Shown here piece after piece: positions 22,679 through 33,400 of a stretch of 64,000 nt of DNA. The stretch is from Eremophila alpestris peregrina. Its lineage: Eukaryota > Chordata > Aves > Passeriformes > Alaudidae. Every line of letters begins with the position of its first letter. Position 1 is the stretch's first letter. The DNA lies in contig WMCF01000113.1 in the NCBI GenBank assembly GCA_009792885.1, positions 252,825 through 316,824 of the forward strand, written 5' to 3'. The position numbers were made by a program, and so were the translations under genes. The notes below the pieces were generated by a model. The model saw only the letters and a program-made list of their open reading frames with translations. It had not been told where the DNA came from and did not search any database.

Positions 22679-22882
22679 TCCAAACAAAAAAACCTCCCAA
22701 ACCCAAATATTAAAGACAAAAACCCAACAACTCACAAGCCAACTAACCCAAATATTACAAAAAAAACCCAAAAAACAAACCAAATTGAAAAACCCAAACA
22801 CCACCAAAAAAAAAAATCAACCAAACTGAAAAACCTATCACCAATATAACAAAAACAAAAAACCAAAACAAACAAACAAAAC
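22679..22882 (+). repeat. A/C-rich low-complexity tract (about 200 bp, almost no G)
   Basis: Only about four G occur in some 200 bases. Words repeat inside the tract: ACCCAAATATTA twice about 55 bases apart, and CCAAATTGAAAAACC / CCAAACTGAAAAACC. On the minus strand this is G/T-rich with several GGGTTTT-like runs. It looks like a decayed tandem array or expanded low-complexity DNA, not a gene; the long frames in it on both strands are by-products. Confidence 0.75.
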
Positions 22883-25800
22883 TTTACTTTGTTTTCAGTA
22901 CCTCACTGGCACCTCTGCGGTGGTGTTGTGGTTGATGAATAAGTGTATTTCCCCAGTCATAGCTGTATTAGTATTTTGGGGTTTTTTCTTGCCCTTTCTT
23001 GGACTGTTCTGTGTGAGGGCTGTCAAATTATTATCTTTACCTTCCATAATGCTGCTAATCTCCTTTTGGAAGGGAAGATGTGACACATTCCACTATAATG
23101 CAGCTGAGCTAACAAATGTTGACGGTCGATTGATCTGACTACATGAACTGATAGCTTTTGAAAGAGTGGGTTCATTGCCAAAGGTCTTCCCAAATGAGAC
23201 CTTAGTGGTGGCATTCAGACTGACATAAAAAGTGCATATATTGGTATTTGAAACGATAGTTGTTCAAAAATGGGTGACCCTCCAGAAATACCTTGGAGCT
23301 ACGTGCCATGCCATGCACTGAAGACACTTGTGTGCCAGGCAAGAAGCAGCATTTGTGCCATAAGAAGTTAATTGGTAAGTAAGATATCATTTTCTGAGTT
23401 GTAAGCTCCTGAAACAGTTTCAGCTTCTGTACACAAAAGCCTCGTCAGATAGATGTGTCTTGGATGTGTATCATTGTATGCAAAGGGTTTCATTTCCCAC
23501 CTTCCAGAGCATCTACATGTAGGAGTCTGTAGTTTTCTTGTAATGCTTATGGGAAATGAATACTCTTTTTTACATGGCAGAGCTCACTTGTGGCTCCACT
23601 ATTAAGTTTCACATTAGGCAAGAAAGTTTTGCATGCTCAATCATCTTATTCTGGTGCTTTGTGAGTTCACAAAGGTGACCTTTTACTGAGTCTTTGTGAT
23701 TGCATGCTCAGGGGCTTGCCTAACAGGACTACCTGTGCCTATGAGCCTGTTCTCTCTCAGGTCCCCACAGCAACAGAATTACTATCTCAACTTACTGTGA
23801 AAAATCTTTGATTGGCACAGCATTTGGAACATGTATCTGCATATCTCATTCCAAAGAGCCTATTTAGCTATCTGTGGCACTGCCTTACAAGTGCATGGCA
23901 ATTAAGGAGAACCCAAAAGTTAACTTGGAAATTTTATTAAAGTTCAACCAAAGGATCTGGGGCAGGATAAGCTGCTTTGGTTTTTGGGGAATGCACTTTG
24001 CTTCTTGCAGTAATTTCAGGAACAGGACTTGAAAATGGATTTCTTCGTGCAAGAGTTTCCAGCATGTAATTCTCCAGGTAAGTTCAGGTAAGTTGTAGGT
24101 CTGTGGTCATTGACTTTAGTATGAGATGCTCTCACTTTTTTTTTAGATGTACAACAACTTTGCAAGTTTTATGTTTTTCCCTCTTCTGTCTCAGAATCTC
24201 TCCAGAGTTGTTGATAATATCTTGGTGTAAATGAGAAAAATATCTTCATCTGTTCTTGTTCTCCTTAAGGGGAATACTGTGAAATGTGTGAGGCAATATC
24301 CATGGGGTTTCTCCTTTCCTATGGAGTTCCTATTTTTTATTATACTCTGTGATAATAAATGTATCCCTTAATTACAGGATAAGATATCTCTGTGCCACTT
24401 GCTTTTTACTTCATCTGTTTATTGTTTTTCCTTCTTCCTGCTCAACCCACCATGCTATTGGTTCCATTTTAACTTCTTTATGATTTCTCTGTCAGTTTGA
24501 AATTATAAATGTGTTCTATGTGTAAGAATCAGTATATGTCTGTACTCTAAAAGATGATCTGAACCCAAGTGTTCAGTCTTTCTCTCCCGTTCATTCTGAA
24601 ACATTGTGGTGAGTGAAACTGGGATGAGAACTTAAACACAGAACCATAAAATTGATAGTGACTTTTTTTGTGAGGTACTGCAAGGACTTCAGTGAGGGCT
24701 GAATGTGGGCTTAACTCTGGTTTGGCACGGAGGCCAACTTCCTGCTATAGTACATTGTTTGCAATTTCCCTGACTCTGCAGGGGAAGGAAAGGGTTGATA
24801 GGTGATATTGTGTAAGGAATACTACAGTAACAACCTCCCGTGGGCCATGCTGAGCATTCAGATTGCCTGTACAATCAATGGTCAAGGACATCAGGCACTG
24901 GGTGCCACAGACACTTCTCTGGCCTTTCAGTACTCTGCCAGGGAAACTCACTGTGAATCACAAGGAAGTTCTGGAGAAATATTTCAGTTTCCTTTATTTA
25001 TGGTATGGGAACAAAAGTGTGCTGAACACAGTTCTCTTCATCTTCACGCTTGATGTGCTTCCTCCTTGGCAAAACTACTGGGTTGTGTCATAGCCTGGCA
25101 TTTGCCTTGGCAATGGATGCCAGTGTGACCACAGGTGGCTTGGCTGGATCCTGCCCCAGACAGGTGTGGGGATGTCAGTGCAGTGATAGGCATCTCTGCT
25201 AGATTCATATCCCAGCTCAAGCATCAGCATGTTAAGGGTCATTAGTGTTTGCCTGTGTCTGGACTGCTGGATTCACAGGCAAGCTTTGGAAGCCATTTGT
25301 CTGTGTGCCAAAGTGTTGTGAGGGCTTAGAGCAGAAGCCTGACATGCAGTACTTGTTCTTTGCATGATTACTGGGAGGTAAAAAAAGCTGAATACTTACC
25401 TACACCCCCTCCTCAAGTGTTACTGCAATACAGTCATAGATTAGGAAAGCACTGACAAATTTCTGGTAGAAGCTGTATTATCATGCGTAATTCCAATTGC
25501 TGACTCCACATACTTTCGTTATGGTGCTGCTGGTATACAAATGGTAAAATCAACAAGCTTGTAGCTTAAGTTCCAAAGGCTCCAGGTCAGATCTCAGGAA
25601 ATAAAGTTCTAGTTTATTCCTTTGTCAAATTTTTGTGACACACTCAGATTACTTGATCTTTTACTATCTCAATTTACTACCTTGGGAATTAAAATGAGCC
25701 CACTTATTTCTTCCCTAAACTTTTTCTAGCCATTGTTGAGGCATGAGAGATAAAGACTAATTTCAGATGTTCTCCTTAGTAGGATTGGGAAGGCATGCTA

Positions 25801-26334
25801 TTAAATTTGCTGTGTCATTCAGAAGAGTTACTGAGGAGACAAGTGCCAAAAGTAGAGGTTATATCATTGTCTGTGTATTGCATGGTGATTCTTCTTGGCG
25901 TGTGACAGAAAGATCGCTGGACAATCAAAGGCTATGGTAACTTTATGAAACACACCTTTTGGAGGTCTGCTTTCAACATTAGGAGATTATTCTAGATATG
26001 TAATAATAACGTCATATTTTCAGTGCTAAATGGCATTTGTTTAAAATGTAAGATGGCCAAAACTAAGAATCCAGGGTGTTTTTGAAGTTATTTTATTGGA
26101 AAGCAGCTTGATGCAGAAATGTTGTCTTGGACTTCCCCTGCTGAACTATAATGTTAAGGAGAGGTTTTTTATTTAAAATCTGGGTCAAGAATGTGGTCAA
26201 AAATATTCAAGCTTAGTCAGACCATGGTGATCTTTGGTATTAGGAAGCCTTCTATGTGCTTTAAGAAAAGTTGACTTGGCTTTACACACTTCCTGTGCAG
26301 AGCTGTTCCTGACCTTGTGGCAGCTTTTTCCAAG
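22883..26334. other. Non-coding stretch with a tandem splice-donor motif
   Basis: AT-rich sequence. The only notable feature is the candidate exon and doubled donor at 24020-24093. No CR1 fragment or other repeat is recognised. Confidence 0.35.
24020..24077 (+). other. Candidate exon with ATG and doubled donor
   Basis: After TTGCTTCTTGCAGTAATTTCAG a 58-nt segment is open in one frame. It carries AAAATGG (a good start context) and encodes MDFFVQEFPACNSP before CAG|GTAAGT. A second CAG|GTAAGT follows exactly ten bases later (24085-24093). The peptide is not recognised. Alternatively the CCAG|GTAAGT is a recursive splice site in a long intron. Confidence 0.2.
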
Positions 26335-26825
26335 GTGTTAAGTGCTGCTGGGACCATGCCTTAGATACTGTGGCTCCTCAGCACAGGAGAGACATGGACA
26401 TACTGGAGAGTGTGCAACCAAGGGCCAGGAAGGAAAAGCACCACCCTGTCTGCAGGGAACAGCTGGCAGCACTGTGGCTCTTCAGCTCACAAAAGAAGGC
26501 TCAGGGGCGTCTCCTCAGTGGACAAATAGCTGTAGGGAGGATACGCAAGAGACACAGTTTGGCTGCCTTTGCTGCCTGGTGCCAGAACTGGAGCCACTGG
26601 GCACAAAATGTAACGGGAATTTTCTGCTGAACATCAGGAAACATTTTTTTTGCAGTGAGGGTGGTTGAGCACCAGTAGAGGCTGGCCAGAAAAGTGTGGC
26701 ACCCACTAAGTCACAGCCAGAGCTGAGAGCAAACCTGGGCCAGCACAAAGTACCCTCCAAAGGTGCTGGAGCATAACTGCTGGAGTTCCTTCCAACCTCA
26801 GCCTCTGATGATGTTAATGATTCAT
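26335..26825 (+). mobile_element. CR1 LINE fragment, about 490 bp
   Basis: The words GGCTCCTCAGCACAGGAGAGACATGGACATACTGGAGAGTGTGCAACCAAGGGCCA, split here by position 26372-26430, follow the avian CR1 3' region. Next come AGAAGGCTCAGGGG and GGGCACAAAATG ... ACATCAGGAAACATTTTTTTTGCAGTGAGGGTGG, and the piece ends at TTCCTTCCAACCTCAGCC. A segment before the tail (about 26690-26775) departs from the usual order, by deletion or divergence. The 108-codon and 86-codon plus frames and the minus frame here are remnants, not genes. Confidence 0.8.
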
Positions 26826-29800
26826 GAACAGGGACATCACAAGACCAAATCAGTTATGCTTTGAAAGTTTAAGCTCTGACTCTCTGTCATAGCTCTACTA
26901 AATAGACACATTAGCATAGATAAGTGTGACCCAGCCACTACCCATGGCTAAAATGGTACTAGGGCTAGGAATGTCTGGTGAAGTTATTCACTTCTGTGAA
27001 TCTGTCAGCCAGTTACTTTGTATGTTTATGGAGAAATACTTCTAATGATGCTTATTGGACAAAAAATGAAATTCTTTTGGGGAGGATTGATACCAGGGGA
27101 ATCCAAGTAACTTCTGTCTGGGGTCTGCAAGTTTTTTCATCAACTTGTGTGAATTCGAACTTTTTCTTCTTGCTGATATAAATTGTATGTAGTCTTTAGG
27201 CCTGTGAAGAATAATTGTAAGAATTTAATAAACCAGGATGCAATCAAAATCTAAAGTCCCGCCTATGTTCAACTATTTTCTATTTTTCTACTCAATGGGG
27301 TTTTTTAGATTAGTTGGAAAGGCTTTTGTTGTTTCTGTCTTGTTTCTGACTCCACTATGTTGTTAAACACTGCACTCCTTACTAGATACCAGGAAGTAGC
27401 ACTGCTCAAGGTTTTCCAAACAACAGCTGTATTTTAATGTCACTCATTAACGAGTTGTATGAGCCATTAAAAGCCCACTTGCCATTTTCAGTGCTCCTCC
27501 TAAGCAGGAGTTTACCTTAGCTATGGCTCTGCAGACCAGTGTGTGGTGTTTGTGCCTGGTTAGGGACAGGTTATTACGTGAAGATTACAACCTTGAGTAT
27601 GATTGTGAACACAAGAAATAATGTTTTAATAAATGCAAAATAATAGGAAATAATACATATTATTGTTCTGATCAGAAAACCCCCAGAATACACTATTTAG
27701 TCAGGTTGTTTGTAGATAATGAAGACTATTGTTTAGTTTTTCTTAAGACACTCACTGTCTGAGGAGTATTGTGGTAGTGCTGCCTTAGGTGTCTGGCTTC
27801 ATGATTTCATTCTCATATTGCTTCTTATGTAGTAGACTTTTCTGTTACATGTTATGAATTTGGGAAGTCCCAGAACTGAATTTTCTGGAAAGGAGAGACT
27901 ATATGGCATTGTCATCTAGATATCATGGCAAAAAAGGGGTTTCTGTTCTGGTTTTTTGACCTTATGAAATGATTAATGAGAAGTCATTCAGTTGATCTGA
28001 TAGAATTTTTCCATGGAACAGCTGTGAAGTAGCAGCCCTGAAGATTTCCAAATGAATGTAAATACAGGTGAGATATTTAGCAGCTTCCTCAAAATTTGTT
28101 CAGTTGGAAAGGCATGCTTAGTGGGAGGATGAGCAATTAAAACAGAGAGATTAGTTACTTGAAATTCTTTGTTTCTCCTTGTTTCTGAGCTTGCCAGGGG
28201 GATTCCAGTGTGAACTGAAGTAAATGATGGTGGTCAAAGTCAAGCAACTTAAACCACTGGCTGCTTTGGTAGTGATGACTTGTTAGCCACACTATGGGGA
28301 AATTTGGTTTATGAAGAAAGTTTATGACACCAGAACTGGGATCATAGCACTTTGAGTCCTTTTTAAATCTATTTTCCTTATTACAATGAATTCCCCTTCT
28401 TTCAGGTTATTGAGTGGCTGCCTACCTGGTTGTAGTTTAACAGTGTTCAGCACACACAAGACCACGAGCACTTAAGGTCTAGTCACAGATGAAGTGCTGA
28501 TTTTAACAGCAAATCATCATAGGGAAAGGTGTTAAATCATCTTGGAGATTTTGATTTCTTTAGGCCTATGTTGTGTGATTTTCAGAGCTCTGTGTCTCTG
28601 GCGTTGCATTAACTCTTGCTGTTAATGTTGTGGTAGAGAGAAGCATGTGAAAATGTTGATATTAAGGTTTGCTTGAGTTTGGGATGTTTGCATTCCCAGT
28701 TATGTTAGTGCTTAGAAATTGAGTAGAGATATTGTTAGACCTGAGATCTAAGATCTCATTTTAATGAATAACTTATTGTACACTTTACAGTTATTAGCCG
28801 AGCTTTATCTATCAGTTAAAAGCCAAAGTACAGCTCCTGGTTTTCTATATGACAGCTCTGAGTCTCTGATTTGATACTAGACTTGTAACTTTATTGATCA
28901 GCACAGTTATTTCTCTGTATTCATCCAAAACATGTTTCTGAATGGCAAAATAGTTGTACAGAAGTGTTCCATTGTTCATTTCTACAGTCACCACTGTCTA
29001 GCATGTTGAGTTTTGGGGAACCTCAGTCTCCAACCAGAATTCAGTTCATAGTGACAGAGGTAACTGTTTCATTTACAAGTAATTCTTGTGTTGACAAAAG
29101 GGGCGGCAGGTGTTAGCTCTTGTTTGGAGGAGTAGCCTGGTGAGCATCACAAGATGTACGCCCTGTGTGTCATGTACTGTATTTTATTACTGATTAGTTT
29201 GGGGAAATAAAGAGAAGGACTTTATGTGGAATGTATAAAATATCAGATGTGAGAAATTGCTGTCTGATCCCTGACAGGAATACTAAAAGATGCCTTACTT
29301 TCCCTCTGGTGTGAGTTGGTCAACTTCTGGGGTGTGATCCTTAAATTAAGGTCCAGAAATTTTTCTTACTATTGCAGAGTTACTATAAAACCAGTGTAGG
29401 CCAAGTTACTAGGGAATTATAGGTACAGCTGCACTCATGTTCCAAGCACCAGCAATAACCTGCAGGATAATGAGAAATGGTGCATTTCGGATGCTGAAGT
29501 CCTGGTTGTTTCCAAAGGGTCTGCACTGAAACAACAAATACATCCCTTCTGAAAGCTCAGTCAGGCATGCACTGGGAACTGCTGTCACAGCAAGAAGAGC
29601 TTAATTTGAACAGCCTGAATAGCACAATTGCTCACAGCATTGCAGCAGCCTCGAGGTCACTCCTCAAGGTCTCACAACACCATTTGATGTAGTTGGGCTT
29701 TTTCTTCCAAGGAATTATGATGTGTATGCAAGCTCGTCTGTATGAATAGTATTTGGAAAACTTACTAGTTTTCAGAAAAACTGCACAGAAAATGGAGTTC

Positions 29801-29876
29801 CTCCTTCCTTGGGGAGTGTGTATCAGTGCTTCCAATGTAGAGAGAAGCTGGCTGTGGGAGTGGGGAAGAGGAAGAA
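26826..29876. other. Non-coding stretch, nothing recognised
   Basis: AT-rich sequence with no long frame, no CR1 words and no convincing exon. A weak splice pair near 28022-28067 (donor CAG|GTGAGAT) has a poor acceptor and I give it no weight. Confidence 0.4.
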
Positions 29877-30120
29877 TGGTTTTAAACTGATAAAGAGGCT
29901 AGATTTAGGTGGGCTATGAGGAAGAACTTCTTTATTATGAAGGTGATGAGACAGGTTGCCTAGAGAAGCTGTCAATGCCCCATCCCTGGAGATGTTCAAG
30001 GCCACGTTGGATGGGCCTTGGGACAACCTGATCTAGTGAAAGATGGCCCTGCACATGACAGGGGGTTGGAATGAGATGATCTTTAAAGGTCCCTTCCAAC
30101 CCAAACCATTCTGTGATTCC
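29877..30120 (+). mobile_element. CR1 LINE 3' end with intact tail
   Basis: The text runs from AAACTGATAAAGAGGCTAGATTTAGGTGGG through GAAGAACTTCTTTATTATGAAGGTGATGAGACAGGTTGCC and GGAGATGTTCAAGGCCACGTTGGATGGG to GGTCCCTTCCAACCCAAACCATTCTGTGATTCC. This is the classic avian CR1 3' UTR and tail in the sense direction. The copy is about 245 bases, 5'-truncated as most CR1 copies are, and the least diverged in the window. Confidence 0.9.
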
Positions 30121-30239
30121 AGTGACTTCAAGTTATTCTATCCAGCCTCTGGGCTATCTTTCTGCAATTGCATTTTCTCTATTTTAATTACAAACTTTGC
30201 CGTGGTGTCCTGTGTGGGATCCTCGGGAGAGTCACGGTC

Positions 30240-30490
30240 GTGATTAATGCTTAATTTCTATCTATCAGCAACAATCACTGACATAATTGCATTTAATTAT
30301 TCTGCAATTAGTGATATTAAGAACTTATGATGTCGCAAGGTAACAACTAAATGGAAGTTGTTTTCATTGTAATTAGCCAGTATTACGCTCTTAAGTAGAA
30401 TTCGAACCCTAAAAGCAGTATCTGGGTTCTGGGAGTGTCTGAAAATGCATATGAGAGTAATAACTCATTAATATTACTAAATAACTAATT
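30240..30490. promoter_or_regulatory. Homeobox-motif-rich block, possible conserved element
   Basis: Immediately after the CR1 tail, TAAT/ATTA cores crowd together (GCAATTAGTGATATT, GTAATTAGCCAG, ATTAATATTACTAAATAACTAATTAG) along with ATGCATAT-like words. Such density is typical of developmental enhancers but also of plain AT-rich DNA. Conservation cannot be judged from one sequence. Confidence 0.2.
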
Positions 30491-33400
30491 AGTTTTATAG
30501 AAGCAAAGGTATGGTGTATGTCTTCGTTTCAATTTTAAACAAAAGATGTGATTTGATGAATAAGCATACTTAGTTCACATTTAGAAGACTTGAAAGGTTA
30601 AGGCAGTATGATCAAGTTGTTGGTATATAAAATACTTGATCAATGTAAACTTAAAAAAATTTGTTAATTACTTTTAGTACATTTTTGGGCATGTTTCACA
30701 GGATTGCATCTTATTCATGCCATTGTTATATAATAACAGCTCTTCCTGTTTCCAGAAAATATGCTTTAATTGCAGGAGCTAATAGTGCTGTACACTCCCG
30801 TGGTAGTTTTGTTTCCATAACTCTCACTCCTTATGGGGATGTCCAACTGAAAGTTTGTGTCCTGTGAAACTGAGAAAAAGCACCATCTTCTCAGGTTTTC
30901 TTGCTGTTGAACAGATAATGCCCTGATGTGCATGTAGTGACTGATGTGCTGTATGGTGCACATTCCATTCTGGCTCTGGGAAGAAGCAAGGAAAGGAGGC
31001 CCGAAGAGCTTGCTGCACTGTTAGTGCTCCACAGCAAACGTGCCTCAGCTGCACTTTAAAAATCCAGTCTGTTCCAGCCTAACTCAGATGGAATAGAGGC
31101 TGCTGAGGAATAGGAATTAGCATTGTGGTTAAAAATTACAGCCTGTCATTTTTACTAGTTTTCCCTCTTGGACAGGAAAATGACTGTCATTCCTAAGGGG
31201 CAATGTTGGTAATATTCTGTACACAAGTACTTCTCTGTCTGTGTACATATAATATTAGAGATAACAATACATGGTATAGAACATCATGTGTAGGTTCTAA
31301 AAGGAAACTAAATGGGAATGAAGATGGAAAGCTTCTATTTCTGTAAGGAAAAGCGTAATCTGCTGGGCATCACACATTTAAAAAGAGACAACCATAGATA
31401 ATATTATGCAATATTTCTTGCATTGATAAGCTACTTGAGCTGTAATGGAAGCCTGCTTGTGTTCTTCTGACTCATATTCAATCCAAGCTAATTCATGGTC
31501 TCTTACTAATTGTGTAGAGGCTGTAGCAACAGCTAAAATTGTGCAGGTGTCTTCTGGCAACAATGCCATTATATCATAAGCATGTGATGAGTTCAGCTTT
31601 GGTGTGCTCAGCATCAGCCCAGAATTCCTAGCCAGAGTCTCAGCTTGTTGCTGGTACAGATGCCCCTGGGTAACGGGGAATTGAATGTTCTTAGCTGTAA
31701 CCCCAGTTCATGATGATTTGCCAATGCTGTTTTTAACTGTGCACTTAAAAATGGTCAGTGGCCAGAACCCAGGAACTGTTCTTCACGGTTCATGGTTAGT
31801 AAAGAGGAAATTGGGATCCTGAGAAGAAACTTGTGTAGTGAATGCCCCTGGAAAAGAAAACCTGCAGATGCAAGTGGGAAAGGAAAGCTGCATGTTTTTC
31901 CCCATAGAAGTAGGCATGATTTAGGGGTAGGCTTTCTGCTCTGTGGCTTTTCTGGCTCACGTGCTGTCTGTCATTCAAATCTGATTTGACAAATAGATTT
32001 CTAATCCATCATATCTCAGTAGATTGTCCTTTTTCCTCCATTATTCGTATTGTAACTTTGACCAGCATAGTCCAAAATTAGCTTATAAGCTGAAGAACTG
32101 TTATGAATAGAATTTTGTACTTAGTCCCTGGAATTTGCAGAATCTATTTTTTACTGCACTGCTTGTGAATACACATCAAATTACTGATACAAATTCAGTT
32201 GGTCTTTTTTTCCCTGTTGTATTTATCACAACCATGTGATTATGAAAGAAGAGTTTTGTGAAGCATGGCATGTCAGCAGTACTGCTTTATTAGGAGTAAA
32301 AATGTGTCAAGCTCTGAATAATATGAATTAAATAGGAGATGAATTCTGTGACAAGCTGGTCCATCCTGATATTCCTTGATGCAGTTCTCTTACTGTCTAA
32401 TAATTTGAGTGATGCTTGTGATTCAAGCACTAAGTATAGACTGATATTTTGGTTTTGGTTCCTTAGATGATGATGGGAACATCTGTTTAAGAGGAGATGC
32501 TGGTAGAACAGGATGGTATTTATTCATTTCTCCCCCCTGCCACCCCCCAACTACTCCTCCCAAAAAGGACTCCGCAAAATCCATGTCAAGCATGGAGGTA
32601 GAGGGTGAGGCTATGGAAACAGTACTATTGGCTAGCCCTGGAGAATGTTTCTGCATATCCTGCTGGGTGTCCTTGGGGTGGGCCTTATTGTTTCATTTGG
32701 GAGTAAATACTCACTGGAAGTCAGTGTTGCTCCATGAATCACAGCTGCTTTGTAGCCATGGGGCCTGATGTAGGAAGAGCTGAGCGCTCCTTTTGTCACT
32801 GCATCATGAAAAGCACCTTCTGCTAAGCTGTTTTTTTTTGTTTCAGAAAAGTGCCTCTCACTACCCCGGCTTTGTTTTGAAACAAAGAAATTTCACTGAA
32901 AAAATTATGTTTGCATTTGCGTGAGAAGTTTGTTTTAACCATTTTTTCTCAGTACTCTAGGGGAGATAAAAGAATTAATAAGCAACTTCATTTACATTAG
33001 GAAATGTTGTAAAACCTAATGGTGACAGAAGCAGCTTAAACACTCCTGTGTTTTCATTTTACTGGGTTTTGCATTGCTCGTCTCCAGGGTCCTAAACCAT
33101 GAATATAATTCGTTTCTTTAGTTTTAACACCTTTCCACTTTAATTCAGGTGGGGAAAAAGAAAGGTGAAAAGCTCCAGAGGTAAGAGGGGAGAAATAACT
33201 AAGGGTACTCCTGTTTTGGTGAAGTCCACCCTATGTCAGGAGTTCCAGCAAGGCAAATTTGCTCCATGTAGTTCATGTCAATATCATTTTTGAGGCATGT
33301 GTGTGATGAATGTTGAAGCTCCTTTGTCTGGTAAGGTAATTCTTCTCTCCAGAAGTTCAAGATGTAAAACCCATGCTAAGTGCAAGTAGTCTAGAACAAA

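Noticed and set aside
26342..26668. 108-codon plus-strand frame
   Set aside because: Lies within the CR1 fragment and is a repeat by-product.
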